Assembly: GCA_021413885.1 (NCBI GenBank)
Contig: JAIOPM010000058.1
Coordinates: forward strand, 1 to 64,000
Origin: Planctomycetota bacterium
GTDB taxonomy: Bacteria; Planctomycetota; UBA1135; GCA-002686595
Length of the DNA: 64,000 nucleotides
Direction of reading: 5' to 3'
The translations under genes and the position numbers were made by a program. Positions 8,069 to 15,563 of this stretch are shown in pieces (position 1 is the first letter of the stretch; every line of letters begins with the position of its first letter). The notes below the pieces were generated by a model that saw only the letters and a program-made list of their open reading frames with translations, had not been told where the DNA came from and did no database searches.

Positions 8069-9385
8069 CTACGACGGCTTCGCCTGGTAGAGCGCCCACA
8101 CCATGCCGACCTGCGCGTCCTGGAAGAGGCGCGTCGACACGTCGCGCAGCGTGCACGGCTCGAGGTTGACTCCCTTCGCGAGACGCTCGAGTGGATTGGC
8201 GCACGGGAACGGCGTCGTGGGCTCGTCGTTCTTCTGGCAACTGCACCACGCGAGATCGATCGCTCCGGTGATGCCGAACTTCTCGAGCGCTTGCCAATGC
8301 TCAGGGAGAGTGACGATCAAGATCGCCTCGTCGATCCAACCGACGACCTGACGGCGATCGAACGACGTGTTGCGCAGGAGCCGCACGGGATCGGCGAGCG
8401 AGAGCCCCGCGACGTCGGCGATGCCCTCTTCGCCGAGCCGCTCCGCGATCTCGGGCATGATCCCGCGCACGTCGGTCAACGGCACGCCGCGCGCGACCGC
8501 GTTCGCCGAGCTCATGTAGCCCGTCCGCTTGCGCACGTTCTCGAAGATCGTCTCGATGATGTAGCGCGGCGAGAAGCCCGCGACGAAGTGGACGGCGAGC
8601 AGCAGGCCGTCGACCGCGCTCGAGTTCTTCGCCGCGGCGACGGTCTTGCCCGCGTCGTCGCCCGCTGCCGCCGGAGTCGCGGCCGCGACGCTCTCGAGCC
8701 CGAGGCGCGTCAACAGGATCGCGAGCATCGGCCCGAGCACCAACGTGATCGCGCACCACAGCGCGACGCCGCTGGTGATGTCGCGTTGGAACGCGCGCTT
8801 GCCGAGCTGGAGCAGCGTGTAGCTGTACGCTCCCGCGAGCCCGATCCACGCCGCGTACTTCATGTCGTCGCCGAGCAGCGGGGTCTTCGTCTGCTGGAGC
8901 AGCAGCAGCCACGCGAGCGTTACCAACAGGATCAGCAGCGCCGGCAAGCCGTAGCGCAGCAGCAGCACGATCCCGTCGAATTCGCGGTCGACCGAGCTGA
9001 TCAAGGCCGGCCGGTACTGCTCCGCGAGCGCGTCGCCGCTCGAGAGCGGTGCCCGCTGCACGGGCTCGTCGTTCGTCTGCGCCGAAGAGCTCTCCTGCGA
9101 GCCCGCGAACGAAGTGAACGGCGACAGCCGGCTCGCTCGGTCGAGCAACTGCGACGCGCGCACCATGAACACGTACAGCGCGTGCTGCACGATGATCAAC
9201 GCGGGGAACAGCGCGGCGAGCCAACACCAACACGGCACCCGCTTGATCGGGCAGTCGCCGCCGCCGGGCATCACGCTCGCCCACACCACCCCGACCGCGG
9301 CGGCGAGCAACAGCAGCGCGATCAGGGTTTGCAGCACCTTCGAGAGCGGACTGGCTCCATCGCGGCCGTCGTCGGGGTTCGCCAT
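8069..9385 (-). CDS. Polytopic membrane protein with C-terminal helix-hairpin-helix-like region, function unknown
   Basis: 438 residues. Predicted membrane helices lie near 17-38, 54-75, 147-164, 178-196 and 205-226, with a weaker one near 257-275. Between helices 2 and 3 is a charged loop of about 70 residues. Residues about 308-356 (AERLGEEGIADVAGLSLADP and on) resemble a helix-hairpin-helix fold as found in DUF4332-type proteins. Four Cys in PIKRVPCWCW and CSCQKN could bind metal. I do not recognise the family. It is transcribed toward repeat A and is divergent from the topoisomerase gene. Confidence 0.65.
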   Translation of the reverse strand: MANPDDGRDGASPLSKVLQTLIALLLLAAAVGVVWASVMPGGGDCPIKRVPCWCWLAALFPALIIVQHALYVFMVRASQLLDRASRLSPFTSFAGSQESSSAQTNDEPVQRAPLSSGDALAEQYRPALISSVDREFDGIVLLLRYGLPALLILLVTLAWLLLLQQTKTPLLGDDMKYAAWIGLAGAYSYTLLQLGKRAFQRDITSGVALWCAITLVLGPMLAILLTRLGLESVAAATPAAAGDDAGKTVAAAKNSSAVDGLLLAVHFVAGFSPRYIIETIFENVRKRTGYMSSANAVARGVPLTDVRGIMPEIAERLGEEGIADVAGLSLADPVRLLRNTSFDRRQVVGWIDEAILIVTLPEHWQALEKFGITGAIDLAWCSCQKNDEPTTPFPCANPLERLAKGVNLEPCTLRDVSTRLFQDAQVGMVWALYQAKPS

Positions 9386-9509
9386 GGACTCCGAAAGGGG
9401 CGCGCCTCGAGCGATCGCACGCCGCCGCGCTCGCCGTTCCCGAATTCGTCCTGCGTTGGAAGGTCGTGAAGCTCGGCCACGCCGTGCTGGAGTCGCCGAT
9501 GCGAGTCCC

Positions 9510-9515
9510 TAGAAT
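9510..9515 (+). promoter_or_regulatory. -10 box of the topo VI A gene
   Basis: TAGAAT lies six bases before the ATG at 9522 and no Shine-Dalgarno site is present, so the message is probably leaderless. No clear -35 element is seen. Confidence 0.5.
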
Positions 9516-9521
9516 CCGCCC

Positions 9522-10673
9522 ATGGCGAAGAAAGACGAACCGATCAAGAAGGCTTCGAAGCCCCTGGACGAGCTCGATCGCAAGACGCTCGCGCTGATCG
9601 CGCGCACCGCCGATCAGGTGCGCCGCAAGATCGACGCGCGCAACCTGCCCGAGCTGCGGTTCCCGACGCGCTCGCTCGCCAACGTCAAGTACGAGTCGAA
9701 GATCGGCTACTTCGAGCTCGGCAAGGGGACGACGTCGCGCGCGCTCTCGGTCAACACGGTGAAGAGCTTCGCCCAGACCCTGCGCTTGATGTCGATCTCG
9801 AAGGAGATGGTCGAGAACAACGACTTCGCGACCAAGCGGGAGGCGTACTACGTCTCGAAGAACTGGGGCGACTGCAAGTTCAACGAGCAGGTCGAGTCGG
9901 ACACGGTGATGGACGACATCGAGGCGCTCGCGAGCCTCGATGGTTTGTCGCGCGAGCAACTGCGCTACTTCCCGGAGGAGCACGGCGGCTCGGTCGCCGG
10001 CGTCCTGACCGTGATCGACATCGATTCGGAGACGGGGAAGGAGCTCGCGATCGACTGCACGGCGTTCGGGTCGGGCTCGTACTCGATCCCCCACTCCGTC
10101 GAGCATTTGAAGTTCGAGACCAAGGCGAAGTTCATCCTCGCGATCGAAACCGGCGGCATGTTCCAGCGCCTGAACAACCACAAGTACTGGAAGACCGCGA
10201 ACTGCATCCTGGTCGAGACCGCCGGAGTTCCGACGCGCGCGACGCGTCGTTTCGTGCGACGGCTCGCCGACGACAAGAAGATCCCGGTCTACGCTTTCGT
10301 CGATTGCGATCCGTACGGCATCGCGAACATCTACCGGACGCTGAAGGTCGGCTCGGGCAACGCCGCGCACATCAATCGCTTCTTCTGTGTGCCCCAGGCC
10401 CAGTACCTGGGCGTGACGCCGCAAGACATCATCGACTTCAAGTTGCAGGACGCGACCCACAAGCTCCAGGAGGTCGACATCAAGCGCGCGAAGGATGCTT
10501 TGAAGAACGACCCCTTCTTCATCGCCCACAAGCCGTGGGTGAAGGCGCTCGAACAGATGCTGAAGATGGGCGTGCGCGCCGAACAGCAGGCTCTCGCGAA
10601 GTGGGGACTGAACTACGTGATCGAGGAGTACTTGCCCAAGAAGCTGGACAATCGGAAGGGCTTCTTGCCCTGA
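9522..10673 (+). CDS. top6A: DNA topoisomerase VI subunit A (Spo11-like)
   Basis: 383 residues, normal for the family. A winged-helix 5Y-CAP domain (about 70-145) carries the KREAYY motif with the predicted catalytic Tyr110. The Toprim domain follows, with Glu209 in ILAIETGG and the DCDPYG motif (Asp261, Asp263) for magnesium. All catalytic residues of a type IIB topoisomerase are therefore present. The enzyme normally acts as an A2B2 tetramer with an ATP-binding B subunit (GHKL) usually encoded next door; no top6B is in this window. The next gene starts only ten bases later. Confidence 0.9.
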   Translation: MAKKDEPIKKASKPLDELDRKTLALIARTADQVRRKIDARNLPELRFPTRSLANVKYESKIGYFELGKGTTSRALSVNTVKSFAQTLRLMSISKEMVENNDFATKREAYYVSKNWGDCKFNEQVESDTVMDDIEALASLDGLSREQLRYFPEEHGGSVAGVLTVIDIDSETGKELAIDCTAFGSGSYSIPHSVEHLKFETKAKFILAIETGGMFQRLNNHKYWKTANCILVETAGVPTRATRRFVRRLADDKKIPVYAFVDCDPYGIANIYRTLKVGSGNAAHINRFFCVPQAQYLGVTPQDIIDFKLQDATHKLQEVDIKRAKDALKNDPFFIAHKPWVKALEQMLKMGVRAEQQALAKWGLNYVIEEYLPKKLDNRKGFLP

Positions 10674-10683
10674 CGAAGTCGCC

Positions 10684-11124
10684 GTGCGACCGAGCGAAGT
10701 ACCGTCGATCCAGAAGCTGCCGCCGGAGGAACTCGTCGGGTGCCGCACCTCGGCGCGGTTCGTCGCGGCGAATCTCGATCATCTCATCGCGCTACTCTTG
10801 GGCGGGGCCGCCGCGATGCTGCTGAAGGACGGTGCGCAGCGCTACGTACTGGGAGCCGTCGTGTACGCCGCCTACTACTTCCTCCTCGAGGGACTCACCG
10901 GACGCACCATCGGCAAGTTCTCGCAGGGCTTGGTGGTGAAGCGCGTCGACGGCGGACGTGCAGGGTGGCGAGAGGCCGCATGTCGATCGCTGATCCGTCT
11001 GGTGGAAGTGAATCCGCTGCTGCTGGGCGGACTGCCCGCCGCGATCACAATCAACCATTCGGAGAAGCACCAACGCCTCGGCGACATGTGGGCCAGGACC
11101 GTGGTCATCGAGGATGACCGCTAG
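10684..11124 (+). CDS. RDD family membrane protein
   Basis: 146 residues from a GTG ten bases after the topo VI A stop. The RDD domain shows RFVAANLDHLIALLLGG near residue 21, helices about 30-48 and 54-70, the GRTIGKFSQGLVVKRVDGG motif near 75-95 and a final helix before SEKHQRLGDMWART, the usual C-terminal RDD signature. RDD proteins are small integral membrane proteins; some have been implicated in ion exchange, but no function can be assigned. Probably cotranscribed with the topoisomerase gene. Confidence 0.8.
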   Translation: MRPSEVPSIQKLPPEELVGCRTSARFVAANLDHLIALLLGGAAAMLLKDGAQRYVLGAVVYAAYYFLLEGLTGRTIGKFSQGLVVKRVDGGRAGWREAACRSLIRLVEVNPLLLGGLPAAITINHSEKHQRLGDMWARTVVIEDDR

Positions 11125-11160
11125 GCTGACGCGCGATCAGTGCTCCGGGAGTACGGGAGT

Positions 11161-11256
11161 ACCGAGCCAGCCTCAATTCCGCCGTTCTCGCGCGGTCTGG
11201 CTTGAGAGAGGTCCACCCTGAGTACACGAGAACGGCGGAGTTGAGGCTGGCTCGGT
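11161..11256. repeat. Palindromic repeat, copy B
   Basis: Arms 11161-11190 and 11227-11256 are complementary at 29 of 30 positions (the exception would be a G-U pair in RNA), around a 36-base loop. The stem can extend outward by CGGG/CCCG if three left-side bases bulge. It separates the RDD gene from a gene fragment that begins immediately after it. Confidence 0.9.
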
Positions 11257-11260
11257 CCCG

Positions 11261-11530
11261 TCGTGCGACGCCGCAGTGATCCACGTCGGCGCTGAGGTGC
11301 GTCTCATCGATGTGGAAGGCAGAGAGCAGGCAATGCTCAATCAGAACGTGCTGATCGAGATCGGCGCCGCGATGGCGCTGTATTGTCGCAAGTTCATTCT
11401 CCTAGTCGAGAACGGAACGGCGTTGCCGTCGAACTTGCAGGGCCTCTATGAAGTCAGGTACGACGGCGGCAAGCTCGACTACGACGCGACGATGAAACTC
11501 CTCAAGGCGTTCAATGACTTTCGAGCGTAG
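11261..11530 (+). pseudogene. 3' fragment of a TIR-like nucleotide-binding domain gene
   Basis: The frame encodes about 89 residues after the repeat; a GTG at 11276 would give 84 residues. The stretch NQNVLIEIGAAMALYCRKFI followed by LLVENGTALPSNLQGLYEVRY matches the C-terminal half of TIR-like domains (PF10137/CAP12 type), which in complete proteins have a N-terminal half carrying the rest of the fold. That half is absent: coding similarity seems to start within a few bases of the right end of copy B, and four bases after the stop copy C begins. I read it as a truncated defence-type gene, though a short expressed protein cannot be excluded. Confidence 0.6.
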
Positions 11531-11534
11531 TCAG

Positions 11535-11639
11535 GAGTACGGAGCCAGCCTCAACTCGGCCGTTCTCGCGCGCCTAGAGCTGCCCGCCGTTCGGTGCACA
11601 CCGAGCGAGAACGGCGGAGTTGAGGCTGGCTCGGTACTC
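11535..11639. repeat. Palindromic repeat, copy C
   Basis: Arms 11535-11569 and 11605-11639 (35 bases) match at 33 positions around a 35-base loop. Outer ends read GAGTAC/GTACTC. The inner arm is nearly identical to copies B and E. It follows the TIR-like fragment by four bases. Confidence 0.9.
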
Positions 11640-11747
11640 GGATTTGAGCTCGATGTAGCGGAGCATCGAGCGAGCAGTTTACCCTTCCACGCATTCGTCG
11701 GCGCTCATCACCTACTTCGCCCCGCACCGCGCGGCGAGCGGGCGAAG

Positions 11748-11778
11748 GAGTACCGAGCCAGCCTCAACTCCGCTCTCG
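11748..11778. repeat. Solitary arm of the palindromic repeat, copy D
   Basis: The sequence GAGTACCGAGCCAGCCTCAA and the following bases equal one arm of copy C except for a three-base deletion, but no inverted partner occurs nearby. It is either a decayed element or a half-copy, and it ends 40 bases before the ankyrin gene. The 108 bases between copies C and D show no gene or recognisable signal. Confidence 0.75.
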
Positions 11779-11817
11779 TGAAGCCCGAAGTGAAACGGGC
11801 AAAGTATGCTGGGCGAG

Positions 11818-12648
11818 ATGGACCAGGTCAGCGAGTTCTGCGAAGCCGTCTGGCGCGAAAACACGCTCGAGATCGCGCGCCTCATCCCGCAGATTGATCC
11901 GAACGCCGAGGACCGCTGGCACCGAAGACCGCTGTCGATGGCCGCGCAGTACGGCGACGCACGGCTGGTACGCGAGCTCCTCGACCGGGGTGCCGAAGTG
12001 GACGCGGGGCGTTCGCAGCTCACGCCGATCGCCCATGCAGCGGCGCGCGGGGCGCACGAGATCGTGGAGCTTCTCCGGAGCGCGGGCGCCGTGATCTCTG
12101 TCGTGACTTCCGTGTATCTCGGCGATCGCCGTGCAGTTGCCGAAGCAGATCTCGTCGTCGATGAGGAGGGCACACCGCTGCTCCTGCACGCTGCCCAGTC
12201 ACTCGACGCACAGATCGTTGGAGACCTCCTCGATGGTGGGGCGAACACCGCCGCGACCGATCGATTCGGCGAGACGGCGCTTCATCGCGTCGCCGACCTG
12301 CGGCGCACCGACGGTCCGAAGGCTGGGCGTGTCGCGAGGCTACTCATCGAGCGCGGCGCGCTCGTCGATGCGTGCAACCGGGACGGCGTCACAGCGCTTC
12401 ATCAGGCAGTGCGCGCGCGGAATCTCGCCGTCGTGGAAGTCTTGCTCGACCGCGGGGCGAACCTGAACGCCGCGGACAAGCGCGGCTCGACGCCGCTTCA
12501 TCGCGCTTCCTCATCGACGGGCGCGGGCAACACCGTCGGCATCGACCCAGCTCCGTTCGTCGACCTACTTCTGGCGCGTGGCGCGGACCCGAAGCAGAAG
12601 GACAAGCGCGGCCGAGTCGCGTGGTGCGCGCGCGACGCCGGACGATGA
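11818..12648 (+). CDS. Ankyrin-repeat protein
   Basis: 276 residues from the ATG at 11818; an ATG at 11806 is in frame, but a TATGCT box (11805-11810) seven bases before 11818 favours a leaderless start there. Six to seven ankyrin repeats fill the chain, for example RPLSMAAQYGDARLVRELLD, TPLLLHAAQSLDAQIVGDLL, TALHQAVRARNLAVVEVLLD and TPLHRASSS near the C-terminus. There is no signal peptide or catalytic domain, so a cytoplasmic protein-binding role is expected. It is framed by palindromic repeats (C and D before, E after) and is followed by no partner gene that would explain its target. Confidence 0.85.
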   Translation: MDQVSEFCEAVWRENTLEIARLIPQIDPNAEDRWHRRPLSMAAQYGDARLVRELLDRGAEVDAGRSQLTPIAHAAARGAHEIVELLRSAGAVISVVTSVYLGDRRAVAEADLVVDEEGTPLLLHAAQSLDAQIVGDLLDGGANTAATDRFGETALHRVADLRRTDGPKAGRVARLLIERGALVDACNRDGVTALHQAVRARNLAVVEVLLDRGANLNAADKRGSTPLHRASSSTGAGNTVGIDPAPFVDLLLARGADPKQKDKRGRVAWCARDAGR

Positions 12649-12675
12649 CGCTCGGTGGGTACTGAGCTAGATGGG

Positions 12676-12773
12676 TACGGAGCCAGCCTCAACTCCGTCG
12701 TTCTCCCGCGGTGAGCAACGGGGAAAGTCAGCGCTGGGCGCGCGAGAACGGCGGAGTTGAGGCTGGCTCCGTA
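12676..12773. repeat. Palindromic repeat, copy E
   Basis: Arms 12676-12710 and 12739-12773 (35 bases) match at 33 positions around a 28-base loop. It stands 27 bases after the ankyrin stop and ends in the possible upstream start region of the DUF1801 gene. Confidence 0.9.
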
Positions 12774-12847
12774 TGTTCCGTACGTTGGACACCGTCACGC
12801 TCGGCGAGTACGGTGCGGAGCATGTTCGACCAAGAAGAGGTCTGCGC

Positions 12848-13327
12848 GTGACGAACCCCGAAACGCTGCTCGCGAGCTACTTCGCGAAGTACGTGCCGGC
12901 GATGGTCAAGCTCGGCAAGGCGCTGCGCGCGAAGGTGCGTGCTCGGCTGCCCGGTCTGAACGAGCTCGTCTACGTCTACGAGAACCAGCAGTCGCTCGTG
13001 ATCTCGTATTCGCCGACCGAGCACGGCCATGAAGGGCTGTGCTCGATCGCGCTGTACCCGCGCGAGGTGAGGCTGTACTTCGCGAAGGGCGCGCTGCTGT
13101 CGAAGTCGGATCCAAACAAGCTGCTCCAAGGCAGTGCCTCGGTGCGTTACGTCGTGCTGAGCTCGGCGGCGGACTTCGACCGCGCCGAAATCGAAGGGCT
13201 GATGGCGGCTACGTTGAAGCTCGCGAAGGTGCGCCTCGATCCGAACGCGAAGGGCTCGGTGATCATCAGAGCGGAGGCGCAGAAGGAGCGCGCGCGCCGC
13301 GCCAAGAAGGCGAAAGCCCGGGGCTGA
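12848..13327 (+). CDS. DUF1801 domain protein
   Basis: 159 residues from a GTG at 12848 preceded by an AGAAGAGG Shine-Dalgarno-like site; an ATG at 12773 would add 25 residues but begins inside the last base of repeat E and reads low-complexity sequence. The body, with RLPGLNELVYVYENQQSLVI, SIALYPREVRLYFAKGALL and LLQGSASVRYVVLSS, matches the DUF1801 (YdhG-like) fold of unknown function. The C-terminal tail is Arg/Lys/Ala-rich and could bind nucleic acid. It is the last gene of the repeat-punctuated block and converges on a secreted protein gene. Confidence 0.75.
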   Translation: MTNPETLLASYFAKYVPAMVKLGKALRAKVRARLPGLNELVYVYENQQSLVISYSPTEHGHEGLCSIALYPREVRLYFAKGALLSKSDPNKLLQGSASVRYVVLSSAADFDRAEIEGLMAATLKLAKVRLDPNAKGSVIIRAEAQKERARRAKKAKARG

Positions 13328-13337
13328 TCGACTCACG

Positions 13338-14975
13338 TCACGGTCCGACGGTGTACTCGAGTCCGTCGCTCAACTGGGTATTGTTCGGAGCGGGGAAACC
13401 GGAATCACGTCCCCACCACTGGCAGTCGACCGTCGTGCCGACCGCGGTCAATGCGGCCGGAGACGAGCCGTCGAGTCCGCCGACCGAGAACAAATTCATG
13501 TCGATGCTCGGCGCGCCGGAACAGTCGTTGGGCGGAGGATTGCCGGCTGTGTTGGAGACCGGCGTGCGCTTGATCGGCGGATTGACGCAGAGCAAGCCGC
13601 CTTGGAACGGCAAGTTGGCCGGCCCGCGGACGCCGTAGAAGAGGAGGCACGCCTTGTTGTTGAGCATCCCTGTCGCGCTGACGAGGAAGCCGCTTCCGGC
13701 CGTCGCCGACGGAGTCCCGGTCCAACCGATCACCGGCGCGCAGCCGATCGAATTCGACTTCGCGGTGCAGTAGCGGGTGGCGCTGGAGACGCAGCGGCTC
13801 ACTCCCGAATACAGTCCGCCGGTGACGACGTCACCGGCCCACGCATCGAGGTACCCGTCGCCATTGGTGTCGGCAAGCAGCACGGAATAGCACTGGATCG
13901 AAGCGGGCACGCTCGCGGTGAAGGCGAAGTGCCCGGTCGAGTCGTTCGAGACCAGGCGGATCGCGCTGGCGGAGCCGGAGGTCGCGAGCAAGTCGAGGTC
14001 GCCATCGAGATCGAGGTCGCCGACGGCAATCCCCTTCACGTAGCTGCCGACGCCGACACTTTGCGCGATCGTGAACCCGCCGACTCCGTCGTTCATGCGG
14101 ATCGAAAGCCAGTACTTGAAGCCGGTCGCGAGATCGACGTCACCGTCGCCGTCGAAGTCGCCCGAGGCGAGGCCGCCCGCGTAGATGCCGGCGGAGAAGC
14201 TCGAACCGTTGCTCACGAAAGTTCCGTCGCCCAGGCCGGACGCGATGCTCACCGTCGACGTGGCGGACGAGACACCACCGAGCGTCGCGACGTCGACGTG
14301 ACCGTCACCATTGAAGTCCGCGAGCGTGATGTCGGCAGCGTGCAACGCGAGTTCATTGGTCGGCAGCGGTTGGAAGCCGCCCGTGCCGTCGCCGAGCGCG
14401 ATCCACAGACCGCCCGTGGAGCCGACCGGGAGCTGGTGACTTTTCAGACCGAGCACTGCGTCGATCCGTCCGTCCTCGTTCACGTCCGACAACAGCACCT
14501 TGACCGGCGCGCTGTCACCCGCGGGGAACCCGAACGTCGCCGCCGTCGTGTAGTTTCCGGCGCCGTCGTTGCGCAGCCAGCTCATCCCGCTGCTGAAGCC
14601 GATCACGAGGTCGAGGTCGCCATCCGAGTCGACGTCGCCCAGGGCGAGAACGCTCGGCGAAACACCGGGATGGAACGTCGTCTGGGAGAACCCGAGGTCG
14701 CCGTAGTTCGCGAGCACATGGATCATGTTCCCGTCGACGCTCAGTACGTCTAGGTCGCCGTCGAGATCGATATCGCCCGCGACCAGATCGAGCACCGCCG
14801 TTCCGGCGGACTGCGCGGTGGGGACGTACTCCATGGAGAGGCACTGGGCGTCGGCCGTGCGCGCGACGAGTGCGAGGCCGAAGAGTGCACCACCCGCGAT
14901 CACAGATTTCCGACGCGGGCATACACCGCGGCTCGCGGAACGACGCCCGGTCGAGGTAACGGAGGAGATCTTCAT
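13338..14975 (-). CDS. Secreted FG-GAP/VCBS repeat protein
   Basis: 545 residues from the ATG at 14975, which places a Arg-rich signal peptide (RRKSVIAGGALFGLALVART and cleavage near ADAQ) at the N-terminus; an upstream ATG at 15071 would bury it. Seven FG-GAP-like blocks with calcium-binding DxDxDG loops follow, such as GDIDLDGDLDVLSV, GDVDSDGDLDLVIG, ADFNGDGHVDVATL and ADTNGDGYLDAW, suggesting an extracellular seven-bladed propeller. The C-terminal 150 residues start with RYCTAKSNSIGCAP and contain AGSGFLVSATG and FQGGLLCVNPPI, a domain I associate with many secreted planctomycetal proteins. Probably a surface or secreted adhesive protein. Confidence 0.8.
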   Translation of the reverse strand: MKISSVTSTGRRSASRGVCPRRKSVIAGGALFGLALVARTADAQCLSMEYVPTAQSAGTAVLDLVAGDIDLDGDLDVLSVDGNMIHVLANYGDLGFSQTTFHPGVSPSVLALGDVDSDGDLDLVIGFSSGMSWLRNDGAGNYTTAATFGFPAGDSAPVKVLLSDVNEDGRIDAVLGLKSHQLPVGSTGGLWIALGDGTGGFQPLPTNELALHAADITLADFNGDGHVDVATLGGVSSATSTVSIASGLGDGTFVSNGSSFSAGIYAGGLASGDFDGDGDVDLATGFKYWLSIRMNDGVGGFTIAQSVGVGSYVKGIAVGDLDLDGDLDLLATSGSASAIRLVSNDSTGHFAFTASVPASIQCYSVLLADTNGDGYLDAWAGDVVTGGLYSGVSRCVSSATRYCTAKSNSIGCAPVIGWTGTPSATAGSGFLVSATGMLNNKACLLFYGVRGPANLPFQGGLLCVNPPIKRTPVSNTAGNPPPNDCSGAPSIDMNLFSVGGLDGSSPAALTAVGTTVDCQWWGRDSGFPAPNNTQLSDGLEYTVGP

Positions 14976-15132
14976 GGTGGGGAGCTTCTTGTTCGTCGTC
15001 TCTTGGGCTGCGCGAATCGCGCGTGGCTCCTGATAGGGTGCGCACGCCGGCCAAGCAGTACAGACAAGCACGCAGTCGGCGGACGAGTTGTGCGCAGCTC
15101 GAAGTACCCCGGTGCCGTGACGCGATGACGAG

Positions 15133-15249
15133 GTACCGAGTCAGGTATCTTTCCACCGGGTAGACCGCGACACGCCCGCTCACCTCGGTTGCTCTGCGTC
15201 ACCCGCGCCCAAGACGTGCAACCCGGTGGAAAGACACCTGACTCGGTAC
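15133..15249. repeat. Palindromic repeat, copy F (divergent core)
   Basis: Arms 15133-15161 and 15221-15249 (29 bases) match at 28 positions around a 59-base loop. The outer GTACCGAGTCAG matches the family ends, but the inner arm (GTATCTTTCCACCGGGT) is unrelated to the other copies and yet self-complementary. It is the main content of the 310-base gene-free stretch 14976-15285; I saw nothing else there except a possible TATCCT -10 box at 15260-15265 for the downstream gene. Confidence 0.85.
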
Positions 15250-15285
15250 ACGCGTTCGCTATCCTGCGCCGCGCATTCGCGAGCC

Positions 15286-15561
15286 ATGCCCGTCACGATC
15301 CAGCTCTCCTCCTTGCTGCGCGACCACTCCGGCGATGCGTCGGAGTTCCAGGTCGAGGCGGCGAGCGTGCGCATACTGCTCGGCGAACTCGAACGCTCGC
15401 GCCCCAAGCTCCACCGCAGCATCTGCGACGAAACCGGCGCGGTGCGCAAACACGTCAACGTCTTCGTCAACACGCGCAACACGCGCGACGGCGGCGGGCT
15501 CGATACACCCTTGACGTCCGGCGACGTCGTGACGATTCTTCAAGCAGTCTCAGGAGGCTGA
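15286..15561 (+). CDS. MoaD/ThiS-like small sulfur-carrier protein
   Basis: 91 residues. The start ATG at 15286 begins MPVTIQLSSLLRDHSG, typical of the ubiquitin-like beta-grasp fold, and the chain ends in the diglycine VSGG needed for thiocarboxylate formation. KHVNVFVNTRNTRDGGGLDT and LTSGDVVTILQAVSGG match the MoaD family. Such proteins carry sulfur for molybdopterin, thiamine or other pathways. Its neighbour, two bases downstream, is a BNR-repeat protein, a pairing seen with MoaD-like carriers of unassigned pathway, so the acceptor cannot be named. Confidence 0.85.
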   Translation: MPVTIQLSSLLRDHSGDASEFQVEAASVRILLGELERSRPKLHRSICDETGAVRKHVNVFVNTRNTRDGGGLDTPLTSGDVVTILQAVSGG

Positions 15562-15563
15562 AC

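Noticed and set aside
11161-12773. Integron attC sites
   Set aside because: The elements are palindromic and flank genes, but the terminal core sites lack the RYYYAAC and GTTRRRY consensus and no integrase was seen. Kept only as an analogy in the repeat finding.
7962-15249. CRISPR array
   Set aside because: Copies are kilobases apart, palindromic over 30 or more bases and have no regular spacers or cas genes.
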